Shown: positions 9,317-19,897 of the stretch, piece after piece
Numbering within the stretch: position 1 is the first letter of the stretch
Layout: every line of letters starts with the position of its first letter
Source: Isoetes taiwanensis
Taxonomy: Eukaryota; Streptophyta; Lycopodiopsida; Isoetales; Isoetaceae
DNA: 64,000 nucleotides
Assembly (NCBI GenBank): GCA_021234155.1
Contig: JAJEKV010000091.1
Coordinates: 3,479,501-3,543,500, forward strand
Direction of reading: 5' to 3'
Program-made: the position numbers and the translations under genes
The notes under the pieces: model-generated
Told to the model about the DNA's origin: nothing
The model's input: only the letters and a program-made list of their open reading frames with translations
The model's database searches: none

Positions 9317-10381
9317 TTAGTGGCAACACGTAGCATCAGTATGGCCAACCTCTTTGCAAAAAGAACAAACAGAACATTCTTTTCCAAAGTGGCCTTTTCT
9401 ATTACATTTGGGGCACACTTGCCAATAGCAAATTTCTGATGGGTGAGAATTCCTATTGCAATGAATACATTCAGGGTAAGTTTTACCTGTCCTTGCAGCC
9501 TTGAGTTCAACCAATTGTTTAGTTATTTCTGCTAGAGCTTCAGTAACCTTAGATAGATCTGACTTCACCTCTGCAACCTGAGAACTTGCTTCCTCATCTT
9601 TAGATTTCTTCTTTTCTTTCTGTATGGCATAAACTGGAATAGAAGGGTGGTGATCATAATGTGCATCAGTAGCATCAGGGTAAAACGGGTCATGATTATG
9701 GTGAGGAGCATAGTGCTTGTCAGGCAAAGTAGAGAGCATCTGAGTTAGATCAGTGGTTTTGGCAAAGACTTTGTATATAGAATCAAACCCTTCAGCAGCT
9801 TGGAACTTGAGCAACTTCCTTTGGATATCTGGTCTTCTTTCCAGACCATTAATAAAAGCAGTAACTAAAAACAGAGTTGGGATGGTGACTTGTGCTCTTT
9901 GACACCTGCTCATAAATGTACTAAACCTTTCCTTGTACTGATTCACACTCTCTCCTGCATGTATAGAGAAACCTTGCAGTTCATTAACCAAATCTTTTGG
10001 ATCAGCTAACTTACCAAATCTATCCAGAAACTTCTTGACAAGTTCATCCCATGAAGTGGTACCCATTAACTTTTCATAAGTTAACCAAGCACCAGCTTCA
10101 CTTTCTTCTTTGAAACATTTTTCGAACTCTGAGAGCTTGCAGCCCTTCTTGAAGCCATAATCCCTGTAATAATCCTCAAATATTCTCAAGAAGTTGTTAG
10201 CACTCATACTGGAGTCAAAAGTAGGCAAAGGAACAGGGACATTCAACTCAAATTGGTACGGCATGTTTTGAAGCAGGCTAGTTGAAAAACTTGAATTCAA
10301 TGGCCTTTCTCTGCAATGATCTGATGCATCAATATCTTCTAATGGCTCTTGTTCTGCTGGAAATTTTTGTTTTGGAGCCAT
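9317..10381 (-). CDS. Gag with three zinc knuckles, element B
   Basis: About 354 residues from the ATG at 10381 (MAPKQKF). The capsid part resembles that of A (WLTYEKLMGTTSWDEL, then NQYKERFSTFMSRC). A lysine-rich, probably coiled-coil stretch follows (about 255-292). Then come three CX2CX4HX4C knuckles, at about residues 305-318 (CIHCNRNSHPSEIC), 323-336 (CPKCNRKGHFGKEC) and 339-352 (CSFCKEVGHTDATC). This is the nucleocapsid that binds element RNA. The frame ends directly after the third knuckle because sequence between nucleocapsid and protease has been deleted. A and D show what followed (a TRSMNE..HAESSRHPTARS linker). Confidence 0.9.
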   Translation of the reverse strand: MAPKQKFPAEQEPLEDIDASDHCRERPLNSSFSTSLLQNMPYQFELNVPVPLPTFDSSMSANNFLRIFEDYYRDYGFKKGCKLSEFEKCFKEESEAGAWLTYEKLMGTTSWDELVKKFLDRFGKLADPKDLVNELQGFSIHAGESVNQYKERFSTFMSRCQRAQVTIPTLFLVTAFINGLERRPDIQRKLLKFQAAEGFDSIYKVFAKTTDLTQMLSTLPDKHYAPHHNHDPFYPDATDAHYDHHPSIPVYAIQKEKKKSKDEEASSQVAEVKSDLSKVTEALAEITKQLVELKAARTGKTYPECIHCNRNSHPSEICYWQVCPKCNRKGHFGKECSVCSFCKEVGHTDATCCH

Positions 10382-10402
10382 GAGTTCTGAAATCCAGGAA
10401 GG

Positions 10403-10419
10403 TCTCGATAGAACCTCCA
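10403..10419 (-). other. Primer binding site (tRNA-Gln type), element B
   Basis: Plus strand TCTCGATAGAACCTCCA, one base different from the site in other copies (CGGTAG versus CGATAG). Three bases separate it from the LTR edge at 10423. Confidence 0.7.
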
Positions 10420-10422
10420 AGA

Positions 10423-11841
10423 TGTTGACCCCCAACCTGGCTAGAGAGTCAAACACAAAAAGCCAACTTGAGTTTTCACTCAAGTTGGGGTTAGAACCTC
10501 CAGATCACTTAAGGTGATCAATCTACACAAGAATTTCTCAAAGAAAAAGCTCAGTTACAGAGTTCTCATACCTTTCCCAATTCTGGAATATGGACCTCTT
10601 AATCAAATCGATGCAGATCTCATAGGCAGATTGATTTTCAAGGTCAGATGACTGTGACTTGTTCAGAAAAGTTGTAGGCAAGCAAGGGTGAAAATCTTGA
10701 CCAAGTCTGAGTTTTAATTTGTAAGATATTCGGTCTCAAAGTTGGGTCAAATTTTGGTCAATATCAGTCAAAACTACAAACAGAGCCCAGAGTTTTATAA
10801 CTTGAGTTGTAGGTTAAGTTTTGAAGAAATTCCAAAACTAAGATGCAATATAGATCTCAAAGGTAAGGGGCATGATGTCAAATCATAATTTGAATCACTA
10901 AAACTATTTTTTTGGCACTGTTTTGTGAATATCAGTCTAAATTTGTATCAGACAGAATGCAAAAAATGGTAACTTGAGTTTGGAATGGGATTATTTCGAA
11001 ATTTTTGTGCACACAGGTGCAAATAAGATGGGAGAGGAAGTGCAGATGGTCATATGCAGGAAAAAATGAAGGAATTCTTCACTGTAGAAATGTTTGTGAT
11101 GCAAAAATACTAAAGGATCATGACAGTCAACTTTTTGAATATTTGGCAGTCAATTTTCATTGATATGAGGGTAATACAAGGTAAATAAGAGTCTTAGAAA
11201 CGTAGATCAATCATCAAAATAGCTTAGAAGGTCAATAAATAATATCAAATCAAGAATATCAGTCCAATTTTCTCAGATCAGACTGTGGAACACTCAGATA
11301 CTTCATGAATGTCTTCAGATCATGCTCAACATGTATCAATGTCGACGTTTGATGCGTCTGGGCCTTCAAAAAACTCTGTCATTGTTTTCCCCGGTATATA
11401 GATTTAGATTTAATGATTCCGGCATCTTAGGGCTTGATTATAGGCTTAATGGGATGCTGATGAGCGGGAATCCAAGAATAGGTAAATTTTCTAGTTTAAG
11501 ATCCCAGTTCCGGCGTGATTCGAGCAAGTTTCTAAGTTTAGGGTTCTTCACTGTATTTTTCCAGAGTTTGCGCAATACGGTGGCCATATTTTTGGAAGTA
11601 TAAATCAAGAATATGCTGTATTCAGCCATTTAGAAAAGCTAGGCCATGGTTTCAAAAGGTGCCTTATAAAATAGTTAGGTAATTTGATCATTTGAGGAGA
11701 TGGCAACCCTAATTTTTTGGGGAATATGCTAGGTCTAGATACCATGCATTGGGATATTCCATGGGTAACATGAATATTTAAGGCACAATGGTGGGCAAAG
11801 AAAAATGGTCATAAAATTCCAAACAAGAAATGGACTAGGGG
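10423..11841 (-). repeat. 5' LTR of element B (family 2), interrupted by element C
   Basis: Begins TGTTGACCCCC on the plus strand. Compared with the longer copy at 62190-64000 it runs to CTAGGGG and is then replaced by the start of element C at 11842; the missing part is not found on the other side of C. It carries a TATA box (11395-11401), a 10-bp perfect inverted repeat at 10463-10488 (arms CCAACTTGAG/CTCAAGTTGG), and at 10492-10502 an exact copy of the first 11 bases of the primer binding site. Confidence 0.85.
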
Positions 11842-13965
11842 TGGAACACCTACTTGCTTCATCATCCACTAGTTCAAAAGTGACTTGACTTGGGCATAAT
11901 CTTGCTCATGAAGTCAACATCCCATGCAACTTGAGCAAAGAAAAAAGTTTACAAAAATTCCTAAGGGAAGTGCTCAAATTTCGAATGTGCCCAAAGAGGT
12001 ACTTAAAAGTTGCATCATGAAATCTTTGGCTTCTAAAATGAACACTTGATGTGCCAAGTCACTTCACACCTCACTTCACACGCCAAGTCATCACACCCAT
12101 CTTCATTCTAGCCATTTCATGTCAAACTCTCACTTTCAAATCAAAATTCATATCAAAGTTAAAATAGCATCATTGTTGCCACATCACCATTGACACCTCA
12201 TCACTCACACATATCATCTCCATATCATTCAAAATTTTGACTAGAAAGAATTTTCAAATTCAAGATGGCTAACACGTCATCATTTCTATTTGCCACATCA
12301 TACCACCTAGCCTTGTCATCATTTCCAAATCCCACTTCATCCACTCCTTAGCTCATTATTTGCCAAAATCCAAAGAGCTCCTTTGTGAGAAGAGATTCTA
12401 GAATCTTATAGGGTATGAAAAAAGATTCCCCTAGGAAAAAAGAATTTTGAAAAAAGGCTTTGTTTTGGGCATTATATGTGCTTCCTAGGGAATCGTGCCA
12501 TAGGGTTTAGGGGGTGCAAAAATTTTCCTATCTACCCCCAAGCCTAATTTCTCTTTCCAGCCAATCTCCCCATGCCGCGTGGAACATCCGGGCGTGTGGG
12601 GCGGTGGAGGTACCGGATCCCACGTGGATATTGCACGCAATAATCAGAAATATTGAATTTTCTTCTCGTTATATACCGTGGCCGCCAAGTCCATTTAAGC
12701 ACATTGGGATATTTAAATGCGAACCATTATGAACCCTAAATTTGGAAAACGCCAAGATCCGGTTAATTCGCCCAACAAACTAATAAATCATGACCTAAAC
12801 CGGCCGAATCACCATGTTTAATGCCAAGAATGATAATTGCGAGCTAAAAGACAGGAGGATTGAGGGGGGTATGATCAAGATCCCAACGACGAGCATTTAC
12901 AAAAGGGTTTTTTGCCTGAAAAGAAAATCGAGGGCTTTGAGGCAAAGAAGCGATTCGGCTTTGAAGAAGGACCGGCTTGATGATCCTGAGCTTGATTCTG
13001 ACCTCCAATGTTTACCTATGATCTAGATTATTGACTCAATTTTCTGGATTTGTTGAATGTGTACCTATTTGATCCTGTGCCCAAGACCACGAGCTTGGGA
13101 TATTACTTTGTATCTTTTGAGTGTTTGATTAAATTGAAAATCCGACCTTTGTAGCAATCTGTTTGAGTTGCATTGAAACTCTTTTTCAAAAGCAAACAAT
13201 TGTTAGAGGCTAGGCATCTTGTGCCTGTACAGACTATTAGATATGTGTGGTCTGCCTATGTAGCAACTCATTAGAGAGTATAAAAGCCAAATTCCTGTCA
13301 AAGCAAATTTACAATACCAATTCAAGCCAACATTTTTAGATCCAATGGTATTGCACAACAGGCATGGTGCATAGGAGAGCAATTGTTTGAGCATCAATCT
13401 TGCCAAACTAAATATGTTGAACAAGGCAATGCTAGACACGCGTGCAATCCTTCATTAGAAAATATTTTCTTTCAAGATTATTCATTTCTCATAGTCTTAG
13501 GTAAAGAATTGTCAAAAAAAGAAAAATAGGTTCCTCTTTGTCAAAAAGAAAACTTGGCCCCTGTTGTGCAGACAAATCTGAGCAAAATAGAGTTGGTAGC
13601 TCAAAAAAATTCCTTGCCAATATCGAGTTTCAAATTCTAGCTTTCTGCCAGGGATATTGACCAAAAATTGACTGGGTCAGTGATCTAATTTTGGCCTATC
13701 TAACCTATTCAGACCTCGCTGAGTTTTTGCAGTCTGTTGGTGTCAAGTGTTAAGCATCTTGAGGAGAGATATCCATATCCATAGCTTGATAGATCATATT
13801 CTGCAGGGTACTTAGTGAAGCAAACTTTTTTGCCTTCAGGGAAACATACTCATAGTGACCTTTTGTGCACTTTTCTGGAATCTTTGCACTCAGAGTGGTT
13901 GCCTCAAGCAACCTGGAGGTTCTAAACCACTGAGGTTGAAGGTTTTGCCAGGAACACCTTCAACA
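11842..13965 (+). repeat. 5' LTR of element C (family 3)
   Basis: Starts TGGAACAC and ends CTTCAACA; the homology with 15674-17804 begins and ends at these bases. The first 700 bp are CA- and TCA-rich. A G-box (CACGTG) lies at 12621-12626 and a TATA box at 13279-13286. Near its 3' end are nested inverted repeats (AGTGGTT..AACCACT around GTTGC..GCAAC, about 13894-13930). An exact copy of the first 11 bases of the primer binding site lies at 13914-13924. No convincing gene lies within; the small open frames are shadows. Confidence 0.85.
13279..13286 (+). promoter_or_regulatory. TATA box of the family-3 LTR
   Basis: TATAAAAG inside a GAGAG..CC context, about 1.44 kb into the LTR, leaving about 680 bp for the transcribed R/U5 part. 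The same octamer is in the other three family-3 LTRs (for example near 17115). Confidence 0.6.
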
Positions 13966-13968
13966 TTT

Positions 13969-13986
13969 TGGAGGTTCTACCGAGAT
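13969..13986 (+). other. Primer binding site (tRNA-Gln type), element C
   Basis: TGGAGGTTCTACCGAGAT, three bases after the LTR end. It matches the sites of A, B, D and F on their own strands, so all these families use the same primer tRNA. Confidence 0.75.
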
Positions 13987-14007
13987 ATCTTCCTGGAATC
14001 TGAACTC

Positions 14008-15045
14008 ATGGCACCCAGAAGCACAGGATAATCATGAAGCTACGGCAACACCTACTGTCACTATACAAGCAACTGCAGGTATGCCTTATCAATACTTTGA
14101 GCTAAATGTGCCTACTCCAGTCCCTGTTTTTTATCCAAGCATGAATGCCAACAATTTCCTCAAGACTTTTGAAGAATACTATCAAGAATATGGTCACAAA
14201 AAGGGCTGTAAGTTCTCTGAGTTTAAAAAATGTTTCAAGAATGATGAAGTCAGGGCTTGGTTAGAGTATGTTGTAAGTTTAGGCACCAATTCTTGGAAGA
14301 ACTGGTAAAAACGTTTTTAGCAAGGTTTGGAAGAGTCTTGGACCCCCAAGATTTAATATTTGAGTTGCAAACTTTTCGCATCAAACATGGTGAGAGTGTG
14401 CACCAGTATGTTGAAAGATTCAATCACTATCTTGTCAAATGCCAAATCAATCATGTTCCTAACCATACCTTGCATCTAGTGGCTTCTTTTATCAGGGTAT
14501 TAAGCAGCAGACCGAGGATACACAGAAAGCTTTTGAAGATCCAAAAACAAGAGGGATTTGATACAATACACAAGGCTTTCACCAAGGCTACTGAAATTGC
14601 AGATATGATATCTTACTTACCAGATGACATGCACTCACCAAGTGATCCTTTTTTTCCAGATTATGAGCAAGAGTATATGGGAGCAGCACCCTGTACTGTC
14701 TATGCTATCCAAAAAGAAAAGAAAAAGGCTAAGATGGAAGATGATGAGGCTCCTGCAGCAGATGTAAGAGCAGAGATTGCCAAAGTATCTGAGGCACTGG
14801 TTGAGGTAACCAAACAACTGCAAGAGCTGAAAAGCTCAAAATTTGAGAAGAAAACTTACCCTCCATGTGTGCATTGCTTTAGAGACACTCATTCTTCTGA
14901 TTATTGCTGGTATAGGCCATGCACTAAGTGTGGAAAAAGAGGTCATTTTGGTAAAGAATGCCCTGTGTGTGAATTTTGTAAGTTCAAGAGTTGGCCTCAT
15001 TACATCTGGAAACCCCTACATCTTCATAAATTCCCAAGCTGCTGA
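14008..15045 (+). pseudogene. Gag of element C, broken
   Basis: The ATG at 14008 is in the usual context (ATGGCACCC) but runs into TAA after seven codons. Readable gag resumes at 14081 (MPYQYFELNVPTPV, then NANNFLKTFEEYYQEYGHKKGCKFSEF), shifts frame near 14280, and continues to 15045 with the capsid region (ESVHQYVERFNHYL), an acidic/lysine-rich coiled-coil stretch, and knuckles CVHCFRDTHSSDYC and CTKCGKRGHFGKEC. The third knuckle is cut after CEFC. Only structural protein would be made; enzymes must come from other elements. The breaks are the same in the copy at 53368-54408, so they predate that duplication. Confidence 0.85.
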
Positions 15046-15673
15046 CATACCACCATCCTGCAGCTTTTCATAGCTAAAGAGTTTTATTTTCCATGCAGGT
15101 TCATCTGAAAGGAACATCATTCATATATACATTCATAATGCCAAATCTGTCACTTTCAAATCCATATGCAGGTCATTGAGTTGCCAACCATATTCTCACA
15201 TTGGCAACTGGCTGGAGCTATGTCAGAAGTACAAACAGCTAGTCAAAGGGGCTGGTAGACCAGCCTTCTCTTTTAGTTTGGCATAATGCTGCCATGCCAT
15301 GGCAGCATGGAAGAGCCAAGCACGTGTTTGCACTAATCCTCTCAGCTTGATTTGGTTTGCAAGACAATAGGGAAATGCTTCACTAGGATACATCAAAGTT
15401 TGAAGAGCAAAGGAAGGACAATTGACTCAAGTCACTCAAGAGATACAAAAGGTCAAACAAGCAAAGGAAGTGAAGGGAAGAGGAGAAAGAAGACCCCTTG
15501 AAGAACATTCCATGGTATGTAGCTATTTGTGATCTTGGCATCTTTGGCATTTTGATTTCCTTCCTCATTTACTCCACCATCCCAAGATACCATTGAACTT
15601 TGACCCCTTGCTCATACACCTCCCAAAGTCAAGCTTGACCTTGAAGATTCTTTCTAGTCAAAATACACTTTCA
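15046..15673 (+). other. 3' region of element C with palindromes
   Basis: Non-coding. It holds a 7-bp hairpin (GGCTGGT..ACCAGCC, 15250-15265) and a 23-bp palindrome (arms ATGCTGCCATG, one central base, 15286-15308). From there on it matches the 3' region of element D (61882-62189), though C and D have different LTRs. There is no clear polypurine tract directly before the 3' LTR. Confidence 0.7.
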
Positions 15674-17804
15674 TGGAACACATACTTGCTTCATCATCCA
15701 CTAGTTCAAAAGTGACTTGACTTTGGCATAATCCTGCTCATGAAGTCAACATCCCATGCAACTTGAGCAAAGAAAAAAGTTTACAAAAATTCCTAAGGGA
15801 AGTGCTCAAATTTCGAATGTGCCCAAAGAGGTACTTAAAAGTTGCATCATGAAATCTTTGGCTCCTAAAATGAACACTTGATGTGCCAAGTCACTTCACA
15901 CCTCACTTCACACGCCAAGTCATCACACCCATCTTCATTCTAGCCATTTCATGTCAAACTCTCACTTTCAAATCAAAATTCATATCAAAGTTAAAATAGC
16001 ATCATTGTTGCCACATCACCATTGACACCTCATCACTCACACACATCATCTCCATAGCATTCAAAATTTTGACTAGAAAGAATTTTCAAATTCAAGATGG
16101 CTAACACGTCATCATTTCTATTTGCCACATCATACCACCTAGCCTTGTCATCATTTCCAAATCCCACTTCATCCACTCCTTAGCTCATTATTTGCCAAAA
16201 TCCAAAGAGCTCCTTTGTGAGAAGAGATTCCAGAATCTTATAGGGTATGAAAAAAGATTCCCCTAGGAAAAAAGAATTTTGAAAAAAGGCTTTGTTTTGG
16301 GCATTATATGTGCTTCCTAGGGAATCGTGCCATAGGGTTTAGGGGGTGCAAAAATTTTCCTATCTACCCCCCCAGCCTAATTTCTCTTTCCAGCCAATCT
16401 CCCCATGCCGCGTGGAACATCCGAGGCGTGGGGGCGGTGGAGGTACCGGATCCCACGTGGATATTGCCTTGCAATAATCAAAAATATTGAATTTTCTTCT
16501 CGTTATATACCGTGGCCGCCAAGTCCATTTAAGCCTGTGGGATATTTCGTCTGAACCCGTATGAACCCTAAATTTGGAAAACGCCAAGATCCGGTTAATT
16601 CGGCCCAACAAACTAATAAATCATGACCTAAACTGGCCGAATCACTATGTTTAATGCCAAGAATGATAATTGCGAGCTAAAAGACAGAGGATTGAGGGGG
16701 TATGATCAAGATCCCAACGGAACAGAGCATTTACAAAAGGGGTTTTTTGGCACAGAAGAAAATCGAGGGCTTTGAGGCAAAGAGGCGATTTCTGGCTTTG
16801 AAGAAGGACCGGCTTGATGATCCTGAGCTTGATTCTGACCTCCAATGTTTACCTATGATCTAGATTATTGACTCAATTTTCTGGATTTGTTGAATGTGTA
16901 CCTATTTGATCCTGTGCCCAAGACCACGAGCTTGGGATATTACTTTGTATCTTTTGAGTGTTTGATTAAATTGAAAATCCGACCTTTGTAGCAATCTGTT
17001 TGAGTTGCATTGAAACTCTTTCCCAAAAGCAAACAATTGTTAGAGGCTAGGCATCTTGTGCCTGTACAGACTGTTAGATATGTGTGGTCTGCCTATGTAG
17101 CAACTCATTAGAGAGTATAAAAGCCAAATTCCTGTCAAAGCAAATTTACAATACCAATTCAAGCCAACATTTTTAGATCCAATGGTATTGCTGCTTGGGG
17201 CATGGTGCATAGGAGAGCAATTGTTTGAGCATCAATCTTGCCAAACTAAATATGTTGAACAAGGCAATGCTAGACACGCGTGCAATCCTTCATTAGAAAA
17301 TATTTTCTTTCAAGATTATTCATTTCTCATAGTCTTAGGTAAAGAATTGTCAAAAAAAGAAAAATAGGTTCCTCTTTGTCAAAAAGAAAACTTGGCCCCT
17401 GTTGTGCAGACAAATCTGAGCAAAATAGAGTTGGTAGCTCAAAAAAATTCCTTGCCAATATCGAGTTTCAAATTTTAGCTTTCTGCGAGGGATATTGACC
17501 AAAAAAAATTGGGGGTCGATGATCTAATTTTGGCCTATCTAACCTATTCAGACCTCGCTGAGTTTTTGCAGTCTGTTGGTGTCAAGTGTTAAGCATCTTG
17601 AGGAGAGATATCCATATCCATAGCTTGATAGATCATATTCTGCAGGGTACTTAGTGAAGCAGACTTTTTTGCCTTCAGGGAAACATACTCATAGTGAACT
17701 TTTGTGCACTTTTCTGGAATCTTTGCACTCAGAGTGGTTGCCTCAAGCAACCTGGAGGTTCTAAACCACTGAGGTTGAAGGTTTTGCCAGGAACACCTTC
17801 AACA
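15674..17804 (+). repeat. 3' LTR of element C (family 3)
   Basis: Direct repeat of 11842-13965 with few substitutions (for example around 17190 and 17500, and C/T near 15870). It ends CTTCAACA and is followed at once by minus-strand gag sequence of element F. Confidence 0.85.
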
Positions 17805-17958
17805 ATGGAGTAGGCATATTCAACTCAAACTGATAAGGCAGGCTTTGAAGTAATCCACTTGCAAAATTAGGGGGAAGAGATCTATCTCTGAAAGGTTATG
17901 AAGTCTTCTGATCTTCCATTGGTTCTTGCTCTGCTGGAAACTTTTGTTTTGGAGCCAT
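17805..17958 (-). pseudogene. N-terminal gag fragment of element F
   Basis: From the ATG at 17958 (MAPKQKF, then PAEQEPMEDQ) to PYQFELNMPTP, where element C's LTR replaces it. Frame breaks occur between these parts. It is a remnant of a capsid gene related to those of A and B. Confidence 0.75.
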
Positions 17959-17980
17959 GAGTTCGAAAATCCAGGTAGAA

Positions 17981-17998
17981 ATCTCGGTAGAACCTCCA
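17981..17998 (-). other. Primer binding site (tRNA-Gln type), element F
   Basis: Plus strand ATCTCGGTAGAACCTCCA, three bases from the LTR edge at 18002. Confidence 0.7.
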
Positions 17999-18001
17999 AA
18001 A

Positions 18002-19897
18002 TGTTGACCCTAAACCTGGCTTTAAGGTCAACCACAAGGAACCAACTTGAGTTTTCACTCAAATTGGGGTTAAAACCTCCAGATCACTTAAGGTGATCAA
18101 TCTATGCAAGGTAATTTCAAAGACAAGTTCAAAAATTTGAAGTTTTATACCTTTCCCATTTCCAGAAATTGATACCTTTGCCAAAACAGTTGTGATGTTG
18201 ATATGCAGATCGATTTTTTGAGTCAATCACTATAGACTTGGTCAAAAAAGTTGTAGGTAACCAATAGTAAAGCCTCTGACCAAGTCAGGAACTTGGTTTG
18301 TGAGTTGTTCGAGCTCAAAGTGCAGTCAAAATTTGGTCAATAGTCAAATCTGAAAACAGTGATCAGAGTTTGGAGTTTTGGAGTTGCCAAACGAATTTTT
18401 GAGAATTTCCAAAGCAAATATGCTGTAATGATGATGAGGAATATAGACAAGTGGTCAGATTTCCATTTGGAAATGCAAAAGTATTTTTTGTGGCTGGATT
18501 TGGCAAAATACAGTCAAGAACAGTCAAAACAGAATGCAAAAATTTCTAACTCGAGTTGTGAGTGGAATTTTTTGGATTTTTCAAAACATATGGGCTCCAG
18601 ATGTCTCAAGGGTTGATGGCAAATGGGCCAAAAGCAATCAAAAGTGCATGGGGATTTTCTGTAGAATTTTGAATAAACAGAAATTGTAAAGAATCATAAC
18701 AGAGATAATTTCTTCAAGTAGGCATCAAATTTCATTGATATGGAGGTAGATCAATCATAAAAACGTTGGGTAATAATACTTCAGTACTTCAAAATCAACT
18801 TCAGGTCAATAAATAATTTCAATAGATTCTTGGGACTTGATCGGGGATACTTTCGAGTTTTCCAAAAATTCTAGTCATGCTTTCGGCAATGATCACCCGA
18901 TAAAGGTTTGTACGCCACGGGCCTTCAAGAAAACTCTTTTGTCGAATCCCATGTATATATCTTAGTTTTCAAATGTTTGCTTAATCTTAGCCTTGATTGA
19001 TGGGTTTATTCGGTTCTTAAAGAGCGGGAAGGTTAAAATAGGTAGGTTCCGAGGGCTCTGGTGCCAAATCCGGCGAGATTCGAGGTGGAAGCAGAAATTT
19101 AGGGTTCTTGGCTGTATTTTCTCAGAAATAGCGCGATACGATTCCGTATTTTTGCCCGTATATCCATGGAATATGCTGTATTCTTTAATTTTGCAAAGCT
19201 AAACCATGGTTTTAGAAGGCCACTTATAGAAAATTGAAGGGATGGATCACTTTAGCAATGGCAACCCTAATTTTTCTTGGGAATATGCTAAGTCCTTGGG
19301 CATAATGATCAAGAATATTCCATAAGGTATACAAGTGGCATGGCATAATGGTAAGGATTTGCAAAAGGATTTTGGCTAGGGAAGTTTGCAAAAAACAAAT
19401 GTCATAAGAAGTGAGAAGATATAGAGGCAATGGGGGGATGTGGATGTAATAGAAAAAAAGAGAAATTTGGGCAAAACAAAATAAAGTATGCAAGGGTAAA
19501 CAAAAGGGGTATGGGTGTGGGAAAAGTGGCTAGAAAATCTCAATGGATAGAAATAGAATATGAATAATGATTAGATGAGGATGGCTAAGAGATAAAATCA
19601 AGCACCATGGGGTCTTCCAAACTTTTGACTTCCAATCTTCAAAAAATATCTTCCAAACTTCATAACCCGGGAATCTTCTAGAGCATATTTTTGACTAAGC
19701 ATTTTGACTTAAAATAAAGTACCTCCGCGTGAATTTGAACCTTGAGCACTTGTTGACCTGAAGAATGAACATCTTTTGACCTCCACATCAATATTGAATA
19801 CCAAGAATCTTCCAAACTTTGACCTAGTCTTTTAAGATAAATTGACCTAGTTTGAATGCATAGACCACAATTAGCATGTTGCCCTTTGGGGGCAACA
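18002..19897 (-). repeat. 5' LTR of element F (family 1b)
   Basis: An 1896-bp LTR bounded by TGTTGACCC and GGGCAACA on the plus strand, with a TATA box at 18954-18960. The terminal hairpin TGTTGCCC/GGGCAACA (19877-19897) is kept. Its U5 copy of the primer binding site (18071-18081) has one mismatch to the site itself. The element adjoins a family-2 LTR of opposite orientation at 19898, which it appears to have entered. Confidence 0.85.

Larger units (their letters stand above)
7759..11841 (-). mobile_element. Ty3/gypsy element B, 3'-truncated
   Basis: Minus-strand element related to A but with a different LTR family (family 2). Its 5' LTR (10423-11841) is cut by element C. Gag with zinc knuckles, protease, RNase H and the first part of RT are present. 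The RT stops at the codons for GKEVYS, where the rvt-like fragment begins; RT fingers and palm, gypsy RNase H, integrase and 3' LTR are absent. Further copies of this same truncated element lie at 43605-45260 (partial) and 47123-51197. Confidence 0.85.
11842..17804 (+). mobile_element. Gag-only LTR element C (family-3 LTRs)
   Basis: Two direct LTRs of 2124 and 2131 bp (11842-13965, 15674-17804) enclose a 1.7-kb interior with a primer binding site, a broken gag and a short 3' region. No protease, RT or integrase is present. This is the layout of non-autonomous gag-only (TR-GAG type) elements. The left flank is family-2 LTR and the right flank is the gag of element F, so the two ends do not show the same target; see the findings. 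A near-identical copy is at 51198-57159. Confidence 0.85.
17805..19897 (-). mobile_element. 5' end of Ty3/gypsy element F
   Basis: Minus-strand element of which the 5' LTR (18002-19897), primer binding site and first ~50 gag codons remain. The gag is cut at 17805 by the end of element C. The rest of F is not seen on the far side of C. The LTR is a divergent family-1 LTR, closest to that of E. Confidence 0.8.

Noticed and set aside
12700-12745. Telomere-like AACCCTAAA motifs in the LTRs
   Set aside because: Only isolated single units, not arrays; common as promoter motifs in plants.
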